Shown piece after piece: positions 1 to 6,759 of a stretch of 9,186 nucleotides of DNA. The stretch is from positions 1-9,186 of the forward strand of contig JANYAJ010000427.1 of NCBI GenBank assembly GCA_025361385.1. The letters are read 5' to 3'. Made by a program: the position numbers and the translations under genes. Source of the stretch: Nitrospira sp. Its GTDB lineage: Bacteria > Nitrospirota > Nitrospiria > Nitrospirales > Nitrospiraceae. Position 1 is the stretch's first letter. Every line of letters starts with the position of its first letter. The notes beneath the pieces were generated by a model. That model made no database searches. It worked only from the letters and a program-made list of their open reading frames with translations, and was not told where the DNA came from.

Positions 1-1
1 C

Positions 2-322
2 GATATTCCTCCGTACCCAGAGCGCGATCAGACTGGTATGACCGGCGGAGGACAGACCGTCCCCGATTGGGCCAAAGATTGGCACGCCAGCATCGCCTCG
101 TCCGGGTCAGTTCAAGCTGAAGTCTGCTCCATGTACGGAGAGTGGCTCCAGCTCAATCAGAAAACCCGTGGCGGGTTCTTTTACGGGACAGATCCCTCGT
201 ATGGCGGAGATCTTTCGGGAAGAAATCAGCGGGATGCGAGCTATTCCTTCTACGACAACGCGCGATACGTCACGCTATCGAAAATATTCGGGCAGGGATT
301 TGTGCCGATCGGCTGTCCATAA
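2..322 (+). CDS. Hypothetical protein, C-terminal fragment (5' end outside window)
   Basis: The reading frame is open from the left edge to a TAA stop at 320-322, giving about 106 visible residues. An ATG at position 38 exists but has no Shine-Dalgarno sequence in front of it, and the frame continues upstream of it without a stop. I therefore read this as the end of a longer gene. The visible part is rich in aromatic residues and glycine (TRGGFFYG, YGGDLSG, YSFYDNARY), with two cysteines, one of them in the final IGCP. I do not recognise the family and assign no function. There is no membrane segment in the visible part. The gene converges on the epimerase gene and ends just before a shared hairpin terminator. 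Confidence 0.55.
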   Translation, partial: DIPPYPERDQTGMTGGGQTVPDWAKDWHASIASSGSVQAEVCSMYGEWLQLNQKTRGGFFYGTDPSYGGDLSGRNQRDASYSFYDNARYVTLSKIFGQGFVPIGCP

Positions 323-348
323 CAAGTCAGCTGAGAGCGAGAAACCGA

Positions 349-382
349 GGGGTGCCGACTTATCTGAAGGGCTCGGCACCCC
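349..382. terminator. Hairpin terminator between convergent genes
   Basis: GGGGTGCCGA at 349-358 is exactly complementary to TCGGCACCCC at 373-382, giving a 10-bp G+C-rich stem with a 14-base loop. It lies between the stop of the left-edge gene (322) and the stop of the epimerase gene (384-386). The T-rich tail is poor on both strands, so it is not a textbook intrinsic terminator. Position and stem strength still make bidirectional termination the likeliest role. Confidence 0.65.
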
Positions 383-383
383 C

Positions 384-1415
384 TTACTTGTTGTAGAACT
401 CCCGATACCACTTCACGAAACGCCCGATACCTTCTTCGATCGGCGTCGCAGGGGAAAACCCGACGTCCCGCGTCAGGTCTTCGACATCCGCATAGGTTGC
501 CGGCACATCGCCCGGCTGAATCGGCAACAGCTTCTTCACCGCCTTCTTTCCTAACGCCTGCTCCAGCACTTCGATAAAGTGCAACAGCTCAACGGGCTGA
601 TGATTCCCGATATTGTAGATCCGGGCCGGGGCTGAGCTAGTTCCTGGATCGGGCTTGTCTCCGGACCAGGCAGGGTTGGGCGTCGCCGTATGATCCAGGG
701 TTCTGATCACGCCTTCAACGATGTCATCGACATAGGTAAAGTCCCGGCGCATCTTTCCATGGTTGTAAACCTCGATCGGCTTCCCCTCCAGAATCGCCTT
801 CGTGAAGATGAAGAGGGCCATGTCGGGTCTTCCCCAGGGCCCATAAACGGTGAAAAACCGCAGGCCCGTACAGGGCATCCGGTAGAGATGCGCGTAACAA
901 TGGGCCATGAGTTCGTTAGCCTTCTTGCTGGCCGCGTAGAGGGACACCGGATGATCGACGTTATCGTGAATCGAAAACGGCATCTGGGTATTGCCACCAT
1001 AGACGGAACTCGACGAGGCATAGACCAGATGCTCGACCTTCGTATGCCGGCAGCCTTCCAGAATGTTCAAAAACCCTTCGATGTTACTGTCGGTATAGGC
1101 ATGCGGATTGACCAATGAATAGCGCACCCCGGCTTGCGCCGCCAGATGGACCACGCGCCGGATCGGTTGCTTCGCGAACAGCTTCTTCATCCCGGCCCGA
1201 TTGGCCAGGTCGAGCTTCGTAAATGAAAACGACTTGAAGGCCTTGAGCTTCGCAAGCCTCGCCTTTTTCAATCGCACGTCGTAATAGTCGTTCAAGTTGT
1301 CGAGTCCGATCACCTGCTCGCCTCGCTCCAGCAATCTGGTGGCAGTATGAAACCCGATGAATCCGGCGGCACCGGTCACGAGGATCGGAGCCTTCTGAGT
1401 CTTGCGCGTGGCCAT
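384..1415 (-). CDS. UDP-glucuronate 4-epimerase (NAD-dependent, extended SDR family)
   Basis: The 343-residue product is full length for an extended short-chain dehydrogenase/reductase. It shows the Rossmann NAD-binding motif GAAGFIG (residues 15-21) and the acidic residue ending beta-strand 2 (D39) in [10 protein letters not shown], a signature of UDP-glucuronate 4-epimerases. The active site is a serine run (134-137) with Y160 and K164 in YAASK. The later block [14 protein letters not shown] is also typical of this subgroup (related to CapI, LpsL and WbnF). It should interconvert UDP-glucuronate and UDP-galacturonate in the cytoplasm, supplying sugar for capsule, lipopolysaccharide or other envelope glycans. 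The start is supported by AAGGA (complement of 1422-1426) six bases upstream. Only 17 bases separate it from the stop of the metallo-beta-lactamase gene, so the two are probably co-transcribed. No glycosyltransferase lies in this window, so the pathway is not shown by context. Confidence 0.88.
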   Translation of the reverse strand: MATRKTQKAPILVTGAAGFIGFHTATRLLERGEQVIGLDNLNDYYDVRLKKARLAKLKAFKSFSFTKLDLANRAGMKKLFAKQPIRRVVHLAAQAGVRYSLVNPHAYTDSNIEGFLNILEGCRHTKVEHLVYASSSSVYGGNTQMPFSIHDNVDHPVSLYAASKKANELMAHCYAHLYRMPCTGLRFFTVYGPWGRPDMALFIFTKAILEGKPIEVYNHGKMRRDFTYVDDIVEGVIRTLDHTATPNPAWSGDKPDPGTSSAPARIYNIGNHQPVELLHFIEVLEQALGKKAVKKLLPIQPGDVPATYADVEDLTRDVGFSPATPIEEGIGRFVKWYREFYNK

Positions 1416-1432
1416 AGTGAGTCCTTATTGAG

Positions 1433-3070
1433 TTATCGAGATGGTGTGGTGCGGCTGGCTTTCATAAACGGCGGATCGCCATGGTCGAGACGGTAGAGCG
1501 ACAGAGGCGTTAAGGCCTCTCCGGTCTTCATCGGTTCCACCAGCCCATCGGCCGTGCGGCGGAACAGATCCAATGCATGGCCGTGATGATACCCGCATCC
1601 GTTCTTGGAAAGAAGATCTTTGAGCATTTCAGGCCGTTCCCAGTGGGCTGTCAACAGGGCTGTACGGGCGGGATTCCGTTGGCTGAACATGAACGAGAGA
1701 TGGTCTGGATACCAATCTGCGCCGCCTGTGGCGTAAGACACGAAGAGCTTGGCCTGCGCCGCCGCGCATACCTCGGCAAGATATTCGTTCGTGAGATAGC
1801 CGTTCTCTCCCACATCGAGCCATTTCCCAGGATGCGACAAGGCAGCATGGGCCGCATGGCCACGGATTTCGAGCAACTGCTGTTGTGACGCAAACACCAA
1901 TGGAATTGGGCCATGCTGCTGCACGAGTGACTGGATCACGCCGTCCTTGAGGGCGGACTTGCCGCTATTCGTCGGTCCACTGTCTGCATGGACGAGTACG
2001 TTATAGCCCCGATCGGCAATGAGATAACAGTTGCGCGGCATCTCCAGATCGCAGGGATCTTCTCCATAAAAAGGCACGGAATAGACGGCCCCTCCTTCGA
2101 ACTCCCAACATTCTCCATGCGCCAATTCCATCACACGGCCGAATCCCAATTCCCGCAAGAGCGACAGGTAATCGTAGGAGAACATCCGCCGATTCCTTCG
2201 GCTCGGCACGATGATGGGCGTGTCTTTGGGCAGGTGCAACAGCGTACGAGGATCCACATGATCGTCGTGATCATGCGTTAAGAACACGGCAGCCGGCTTG
2301 GGCAGGAGCGATCCCCACAACGACGGGATGGAGGATTCCGCAAACCAGGGAAGCAGCCAGGGATCGAACAACAGCGCCTGGTCCCGCTGCCGATACAGCA
2401 AGGCGGCGTGGCCAAGATGGACCATGTCTTGATCCTGTACGGTCTCGAACCAACGGGATCTGACAGAGGCGGTGCTCGAGCTGACCAAACATTCATGCTG
2501 GTGAAGGGATTCGAACAATCGAGTGAGCAGGCGTTCACCGTCTCGCCCCGAGGTTGCCACAACCGTTCTTATTTCGTCGGTCTGATGCGTACCGTCCAAC
2601 AGCCCTAGAATTTTGCCGACCACCGGCCCCAACTGACGTTGGTCGAACCCGATCGGAATGGCTTGCCGCTTCACAGAATGGAAGATTCTGAGCCCACCGT
2701 TGGTGACCGTGGTGGACTTGGAGGGGTCGGTCGGAAACTCCCATTGAAACGTCCCATCCGGCTTCCGTCCACAGCGAATGTGCTGCTGCAGATAGGGACG
2801 TGCGCTGATCGCCTCCGCATAGGCATCTTCCAATCGTCGCTGACGATCGGGGTCGTCGACCGGAGCCCGCTTGGAAAACACATCGCTGATGGCCGTATCG
2901 ATCGCGCTGGCCAGGAGGCTATGGGCTTCTTGGAGACTGGCGACAACTTCCGGCGCGACCCCTGCGACAAAGGGAAAGGGCCCCGGGGCCTCGGCGCTTT
3001 CCAGTTGAACCCAGGTCCAAGGCGCGAGACTCAGATACTGATGTTTCGGCAGACTGTCCCAGATCTTCAT
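1433..3070 (-). CDS. Metallo-beta-lactamase-fold hydrolase with long N-terminal extension
   Basis: The 545-residue product has a metallo-beta-lactamase fold in its second half. The visible pattern is GHA (220-222) with FDPW (235-238), the metal motif HDHDDH (266-271), a probable bridging Asp in HADSG (D363) and a late His in PDHLSF (H457). The GHA...DP opening resembles the UlaG-like branch rather than true beta-lactamases. Residues 1-130 are not recognised. Residues about 135-200 (ILGLLDGTHQTDEI, then a leucine-rich helix ending in CLV) look like a PqqD-type winged-helix domain; this is pattern resemblance only. No signal peptide or membrane segment is seen, so it is probably cytoplasmic. 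The ribosome site before the ATG is weak. It lies between the VOC gene (52-base gap) and the epimerase gene (17-base gap) in a likely operon. The substrate is unknown. It could be a phosphodiesterase, lactonase or oxidative enzyme of this fold. Confidence 0.78.
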   Translation of the reverse strand: MKIWDSLPKHQYLSLAPWTWVQLESAEAPGPFPFVAGVAPEVVASLQEAHSLLASAIDTAISDVFSKRAPVDDPDRQRRLEDAYAEAISARPYLQQHIRCGRKPDGTFQWEFPTDPSKSTTVTNGGLRIFHSVKRQAIPIGFDQRQLGPVVGKILGLLDGTHQTDEIRTVVATSGRDGERLLTRLFESLHQHECLVSSSTASVRSRWFETVQDQDMVHLGHAALLYRQRDQALLFDPWLLPWFAESSIPSLWGSLLPKPAAVFLTHDHDDHVDPRTLLHLPKDTPIIVPSRRNRRMFSYDYLSLLRELGFGRVMELAHGECWEFEGGAVYSVPFYGEDPCDLEMPRNCYLIADRGYNVLVHADSGPTNSGKSALKDGVIQSLVQQHGPIPLVFASQQQLLEIRGHAAHAALSHPGKWLDVGENGYLTNEYLAEVCAAAQAKLFVSYATGGADWYPDHLSFMFSQRNPARTALLTAHWERPEMLKDLLSKNGCGYHHGHALDLFRRTADGLVEPMKTGEALTPLSLYRLDHGDPPFMKASRTTPSR

Positions 3071-3074
3071 GCTC

Positions 3075-3127
3075 GTGAAAGGTGAAACGTAAGACGTGAA
3101 ACGTAAGGGATCATCTCACCGTTCACG
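3075..3127. repeat. Short direct repeats with an inverted partner in the intergenic gap
   Basis: GTGAAACGTAAG occurs exactly at 3082-3093 and again at 3096-3107, a 14-base period. A partial copy, GTGAAA, lies at 3075-3080. CGTTCACG at 3120-3127 is the inverse of CGTGAACG, so the second unit (3095-3103, with one bulged A) can form a small hairpin. The right end overlaps the stop codon region of the VOC gene. The array fills most of the gap between the VOC and metallo-beta-lactamase genes. Its function is unknown; it may be a dispersed intergenic repeat. Confidence 0.6.
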
Positions 3128-3563
3128 CGTTACCCTTCACCCACTCCAGTTTGCTGATGGTGGGTTCGAACAGGGCTTGAATGACATTCCCATCGGGGTC
3201 GGAAAAATAAAATGAATAACTCCCATCGCGATGTTGCTTCGGCGGCTTCTCGACCTGCCCGCCTAACTGCGCGAGACGAGGTTCAACCTCTCGATACATC
3301 CGGTCGACCGCCTCAGGGTTTTCAAGAATGACGCCGATGTGATCCAACAATTGCCCCTTCACCGGCTGATAGGCCGAAAGCTCCGAAGGCGGGATCTGGT
3401 GCAGAGCAAAATTATCGGAACCGGAGCTGAAATACACATTGTCCGCATCTGGTTCCCAGACGACCTTCATATCCAGCAGCTGTTCATAGAACGTGCGTGA
3501 ACGCGCAAGATTCGTGACGCGCAGCGCCACATGTCGCAATCCTCGATGGAGCGGAGCACTCAT
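3123..3563 (-). CDS. VOC-family (glyoxalase/bleomycin-resistance/dioxygenase fold) protein
   Basis: From the chosen start the product has 146 residues and a single pair of beta-alpha-beta-beta-beta modules, the usual size for this family. The first module opens with LRHVALRVTNLARSRTFYE (H11) and the second with LDHIGVIL (H75). The end carries FSDPDGNVIQALFE (E133). H11, H75 and E133 occupy the usual metal-ligand positions, so a divalent-metal enzyme is likely, such as a glyoxalase-like isomerase or a dioxygenase. The substrate cannot be told. The frame is open further upstream, but GAGG (complement of 3570-3573) lies six bases before the ATG at 3563 and directly abuts the alternative ATG at 3569. 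The promoter at 3586-3614 also rules out the longest reading. It is probably the first gene of the operon with the metallo-beta-lactamase and epimerase genes. Confidence 0.8.
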   Translation of the reverse strand: MSAPLHRGLRHVALRVTNLARSRTFYEQLLDMKVVWEPDADNVYFSSGSDNFALHQIPPSELSAYQPVKGQLLDHIGVILENPEAVDRMYREVEPRLAQLGGQVEKPPKQHRDGSYSFYFSDPDGNVIQALFEPTISKLEWVKGNA

Positions 3564-3569
3564 AATCAT

Positions 3570-3573
3570 CCTC
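3570..3573 (-). promoter_or_regulatory. Shine-Dalgarno site deciding the VOC gene start
   Basis: On the minus strand GAGG is followed by six bases and then ATG at 3563. The other ATG (3569) directly follows the GAGG with no spacing, so the downstream ATG is favoured. Confidence 0.55.
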
Positions 3574-3585
3574 AATCGTGCCCGT

Positions 3586-3614
3586 ATAGTAGGGAGCCCT
3601 TCCTCCTCCGTCAA
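3586..3614 (-). promoter_or_regulatory. Sigma-70-type promoter for the VOC/MBL/epimerase operon
   Basis: On the minus strand TTGACG (complement of 3609-3614) is followed by a 17-base spacer and TACTAT (complement of 3586-3591). Each hexamer is a close match to consensus and the spacing is optimal. Transcription would start near 3579, leaving a short leader of about 15 bases before the ATG at 3563. It is the best promoter match I found in the window. Confidence 0.6.
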
Positions 3615-3706
3615 CGAAAAACCCAATGAACGAGGACACAATTCGATCAGCTGACGGCTGCGCTTCCTCACCCGGCTATGATACGATGCCCCTTCAGATC
3701 TTGAAT

Positions 3707-3712
3707 AAGGAG
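3707..3712 (+). promoter_or_regulatory. Shine-Dalgarno site deciding the first SUMF1 gene start
   Basis: AAGGAG stands nine bases before the ATG at 3722. It selects this start over the in-frame ATG at 3626, which would place 32 unrelated residues in front of a clear signal peptide. Confidence 0.7.
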
Positions 3713-3721
3713 TCCACCACG

Positions 3722-4567
3722 ATGTCTATCCCACTCAGGCTTGTTTCGGCTGTACTCGGTGCGCTGCTCACCCTCTCTCCGGTCTTCGCCGCCGACCAAC
3801 CGCCCCAGACGCTTCTCACACCACCAACGGGTAAAGACGGCGCGCCAATGGTCGTCGTGCCGGCCGGCTCTTTTCCGATGGGAGTCCCGCACGGAGACCG
3901 GGATGGCGGGCGCGATGAATACCCACGGCATGACGTGTTTGTCGACATCTTTTTTATCGACAAGTTCGAAGTGACGAACGGTCGCTATCTGGAATTCGTC
4001 AAAGCCACAGGCCATCGTGTCCCACAAAATCCCAAGAACCCGACGCGAAACCTCTGGCAAGGCAACACGATCGCTGAGTCACTGACCGACCGGCCCGTGA
4101 TCAATGTGGATTGGTTCGATGCGGAGGCCTATTGCGCCTGGGCCGGCAAGCGCCTCCCCACCGAAGCCGAATGGGAAAAAGCGGCAAAGGGCACGACCGA
4201 TCGACGATTCCCCTGGGGGAATGTCGAGCCCACGCTCAAACATCTCAACTTCAATCAAAAGTGGATCGGGGAAAAAACCCTCATGCCGGTCGGGAGCTAT
4301 GAGGCGGGCAAGAGCCCCTTCGGCGCCTACGATATGGCCGGCAACGTCTGGGAATGGGTCAACGATTGGTACGACGCCCGGTACTATGAGAAGAGTCCTG
4401 CGAAGAACCCCAAAGGCCCTGACAACGGGATCAAGAAAGTCATTCGAGGAGCAGGGTGGCAGAACGAAACTCCCACGGTCCGCATCTTCACCCGCGTGGA
4501 CAGCGACCTGACGATTCGGAACGAGTCGACAGGCTTCCGCTGCGCTCTCACGCCCCCTCTCGAATAG
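3722..4567 (+). CDS. Exported SUMF1/FGE-fold protein lacking the catalytic cysteine pair
   Basis: The 281-residue product begins with a signal peptide: arginine at 6, a hydrophobic core at about 7-18, and probable cleavage after VFA (residue 23). The remainder is one formylglycine-generating-enzyme (SUMF1) domain: MVVVPAGSFPMG (43-54), FEVTNGRYLEF (82-92), the hallmark AYCAWAGKRLPTEAEWEKAA (136-155), DMAGNVWEWV (204-213), a final RGAGW (242-246) and GFRCA (271-275). True aerobic FGEs carry two cysteines shortly after the RGGSW-like motif. Here that stretch reads QNETPTVRIFTR, and the only cysteines are C138 and C274. Sulfatase activation by the classical mechanism is therefore unlikely. A binding, structural or other catalytic role in the periplasm is my inference. 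The gene shares its upstream region with the divergent VOC gene and is followed after eight bases by hemD. A close paralogue lies at 6932-7828. Confidence 0.85.
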   Translation: MSIPLRLVSAVLGALLTLSPVFAADQPPQTLLTPPTGKDGAPMVVVPAGSFPMGVPHGDRDGGRDEYPRHDVFVDIFFIDKFEVTNGRYLEFVKATGHRVPQNPKNPTRNLWQGNTIAESLTDRPVINVDWFDAEAYCAWAGKRLPTEAEWEKAAKGTTDRRFPWGNVEPTLKHLNFNQKWIGEKTLMPVGSYEAGKSPFGAYDMAGNVWEWVNDWYDARYYEKSPAKNPKGPDNGIKKVIRGAGWQNETPTVRIFTRVDSDLTIRNESTGFRCALTPPLE

Positions 4568-4575
4568 AGATCGTC

Positions 4576-5415
4576 ATGAGCGGACAGGGATTCTCTGGCC
4601 TTACGGTCGCAGCATTTGAAAGCCGTATGGCCAGGGAGATGACCCGGCTGATCGAGCATCATGGCGGGCATGCGCGCGTGGCTCCTGCCCTCCAGGAAAT
4701 CCCCATCCAGGACAACCCCGCGGCGTTGCGCTTCGGCGCCAAACTGATCGATGGATCGGTCGATGTCCTCATCCTGATGACGGGCATCGGCACCACGACC
4801 CTCTTCGATATTCTCCGTTCGCGCCATCCTATGGCCTCGATTACCACAGGGCTCACGCACACGGCCATCGTCGCTCGTGGCCCCAAGCCGGTCGGGGCCC
4901 TCAAGGCCCTTGGCCTCACACCGACTCTTACGGTGCCGGAACCGAACACCTGGGTTGAGGTGGTCTCCACGCTCGACGAGTACCGCCCCGTCAAAGGCCT
5001 TCGTGTCGCCGTGCAAGAATATGGCACATCCAATCCTGAACTCTTGGAAGCCCTGAGACAACGTGGCGCAGACGTCTTTCCCGTACCTGTCTACCGTTGG
5101 GCGCTGCCGGAAGACAGGGGTCCCTTGAAGCAGGTGCTGGGCGAGATCCTTGCAGGTACCGTTCAGGTGATGTTGGTCACCAACGCCGCGCAGATCGATC
5201 ATGTCATGCAGTTACTCGAACAGGACGGCACCACCGCGCAGTTCAAAGAGGCCTGCAAAAAAATGGTGGTGGCATCCATCGGTCCGACCGCCAGCGAACG
5301 CCTCCGCCATTACGATCTCCCCATCGACTTCGAACCCTCTCACCCGAAGATGGGAATCCTGGTCAAAGAAACCAGCGAGCAAACCGCAGGGATCTTAAAA
5401 ATCAAGAGAAGATAG
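4576..5415 (+). CDS. hemD: Uroporphyrinogen-III synthase
   Basis: The 279-residue product matches the HemD family in length and in its pattern of two alternating alpha/beta lobes. Visible landmarks are LTVAAFESRMAREM (9-22), VLILMTGIGTTTLFDIL (64-80), TAIVARGPKPVGALKALGL (96-114), VAVQEYGTSNPELLEALRQ (144-162), MLVTNAAQIDHVMQLL (199-214) and the near-C-terminal VVASIGPTASERLRHYDL (231-248), which is the best family signature. The enzyme closes hydroxymethylbilane with inversion of ring D to give uroporphyrinogen III, the precursor of heme, siroheme and cobalamin, in the cytoplasm. I chose the ATG at 4576 because it follows the preceding stop by eight bases with a weak AGAGA upstream. The longer frame from 4456 overlaps the SUMF1 gene. 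No other heme genes lie nearby, so it is separated from the usual hemC-hemD cluster, at least within this window. Confidence 0.82.
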   Translation: MSGQGFSGLTVAAFESRMAREMTRLIEHHGGHARVAPALQEIPIQDNPAALRFGAKLIDGSVDVLILMTGIGTTTLFDILRSRHPMASITTGLTHTAIVARGPKPVGALKALGLTPTLTVPEPNTWVEVVSTLDEYRPVKGLRVAVQEYGTSNPELLEALRQRGADVFPVPVYRWALPEDRGPLKQVLGEILAGTVQVMLVTNAAQIDHVMQLLEQDGTTAQFKEACKKMVVASIGPTASERLRHYDLPIDFEPSHPKMGILVKETSEQTAGILKIKRR

Positions 5416-5440
5416 CTGAACGTTTGTCACTACCTGAGTC

Positions 5441-6589
5441 ATGGCTAGTCGATATTATCCACACCCACCATCTTTTGCGTGCCATCGCTGTTTCGCTGAC
5501 AAGAAACTTGTTGACTGGATCAAGGAGCAAGGCACAAAGGGAAACTGCTCCTGGTGCAGTGCGCATAACGTATATGTCGTTCAATTGAGTTCGCTTGGCG
5601 AACTGTTTGAGCCAGTTGTTACGCTGTACCACCCCAGTGACTCGTCCCGCGGCGACTACCTTTCCGATCTGCTGCAAGAAGACTGGGAAATTTTCAGCGA
5701 TCGAATCTTTGAAAAGGAACTGGCACTTGATTTGATTGAGGCCATCATGGAGGCGGGTGTTGACCCGAAAGACTTGATGTCTTCAGGGCTCGACTATAGA
5801 GGGTTGTTTCACAGCAGTAATCCTTACCATTCAACGTTAGAGAAAGTTTGGGAGGAGCGAGCTGATGGCTCTTCAGGATTTGATCCCGATGAGAGCGAAG
5901 GATCTAAGCTTGAATATGAAGACGAAGGATTTCCAAGACTTGACCAGGTTCAGTTCGCCGTCGAAGATCGTGGCACTACCTACCCAGCTGATTCGACACT
6001 TTACCGAGCCCGCATCTATACAGTTCGGGGACGAACCGAGAGATTTGGCATTGAAGAGATGGGAGCCCCACCACACGACAAAACTCCGGCCCAGCGAGCA
6101 AATCGGGCCGGAAAACCGGTGCTTTACATGGCGAGTGACATAGACACTGCATTAGCGGAGGTTCGAGCTTGGAAGGGATCTCCAGCTAGCGTTACAAAAA
6201 TGAGGATTACGGAAGGACTTCGAATCCTCGATCTAAGAAAACCTTACCTCGTTGATAGCCCTTTCTTTCATGAGAACCTCGGCTGGCGGCTGGAGGCCCA
6301 TGGACTATTAAATAGGTTTGCAGAAGAGCTCTCGCGTCCCGTGATGCCCCATGAGGCCGATGCGCTGTATCGACCTACCCAACACTTATGCAATGTGATC
6401 AAGGCAGGGGGATTCGCTGGCATTGCATATCCCAGCGCGATGGGACCTGGATATAACGTTGTCCTCTTTAATCCGCATGCTGGAACGCCAGAAGAGATTT
6501 CCCACCACAGAGTGGAACGGGTAACCTTCACGTCCAGAGCCCTAGGCCCCTACGAACCCCCTCACGAAGACCTTCCTTGGACTCGTTAA
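5441..6589 (+). CDS. RES-domain protein with N-terminal zinc-ribbon-like domain (probable NAD+-consuming toxin)
   Basis: The 382-residue product has two parts. Residues 1-170 carry a four-cysteine pattern, C14-x2-C17 and C36-x2-C39, followed by an acidic helical stretch; this fits the domain found ahead of some HEPN and RES proteins (HEPN/RES N-terminal domain 1 by recollection). Residues about 185-365 form a RES domain: LYRAR with R189, LYMAS with Y229, ALAEVRAW with E240, and GIAYPSAM with S332. This is the conserved R-Y-E-S set. Characterised RES proteins such as MbcT degrade NAD+. An in-frame TGA at 5435 makes the ATG at 5441 the first start, though the ribosome site is poor. No antitoxin-like gene flanks it. 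Two sampled 60-base stretches are 47% G+C against 58% in a sampled hemD stretch, which suggests acquisition. Activity and toxicity are inference. Confidence 0.8.
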   Translation: MASRYYPHPPSFACHRCFADKKLVDWIKEQGTKGNCSWCSAHNVYVVQLSSLGELFEPVVTLYHPSDSSRGDYLSDLLQEDWEIFSDRIFEKELALDLIEAIMEAGVDPKDLMSSGLDYRGLFHSSNPYHSTLEKVWEERADGSSGFDPDESEGSKLEYEDEGFPRLDQVQFAVEDRGTTYPADSTLYRARIYTVRGRTERFGIEEMGAPPHDKTPAQRANRAGKPVLYMASDIDTALAEVRAWKGSPASVTKMRITEGLRILDLRKPYLVDSPFFHENLGWRLEAHGLLNRFAEELSRPVMPHEADALYRPTQHLCNVIKAGGFAGIAYPSAMGPGYNVVLFNPHAGTPEEISHHRVERVTFTSRALGPYEPPHEDLPWTR

Positions 6590-6607
6590 AAAATAATGGT
6601 GACGGCC

Positions 6608-6625
6608 TAATTCTTTCCAGAATTA
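6608..6625 (+). terminator. Possible weak terminator hairpin after the RES gene
   Basis: TAATTCT (6608-6614) and AGAATTA (6619-6625) form a perfect 7-bp stem with a TTCC loop, 18 bases after the RES stop codon. The stem is A+T-rich and no run of T follows, so termination is only a possibility. Confidence 0.3.
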
Positions 6626-6636
6626 TTACACGTTGA

Positions 6637-6675
6637 GGTGGCCAATCACTCAGTTCCTTTTGATTTCAGGCCACC
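6637..6675. repeat. 7-bp inverted repeat GGTGGCC/GGCCACC
   Basis: GGTGGCC at 6637-6643 is the exact reverse complement of GGCCACC at 6669-6675, with a 25-base spacer. It could form a stem-loop or be a remnant repeat. No function can be given. Confidence 0.4.
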
Positions 6676-6759
6676 GCATCCGATCGAAGCCTGCGGCCAG
6701 AAGCGCACTCAGACTAAGACGGTGAGCCCCCTACTCACTCCCCCGTCCACCGCTCAGCA

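Noticed and set aside
120..124. Possible HEPN nuclease motif (R-x4-6-H) in the RES protein, residues 120-124
   Set aside because: R120 and H124 are only three residues apart in between, which does not fit the HEPN spacing; the coordinates here are protein residues, and no nuclease call is made.
3677..3682. TATGAT as a -10 element for the first SUMF1 gene
   Set aside because: The best -35-like sequence (CTGACG, 3651-3656) is 20 bases away, which is too far, and no better match is in range, so I do not call a promoter.
4384..5202. 272-codon minus-strand frame opposite hemD and the first SUMF1 gene
   Set aside because: It is antisense to two well-supported genes with clear family motifs and looks like a shadow frame of G+C-rich codons.
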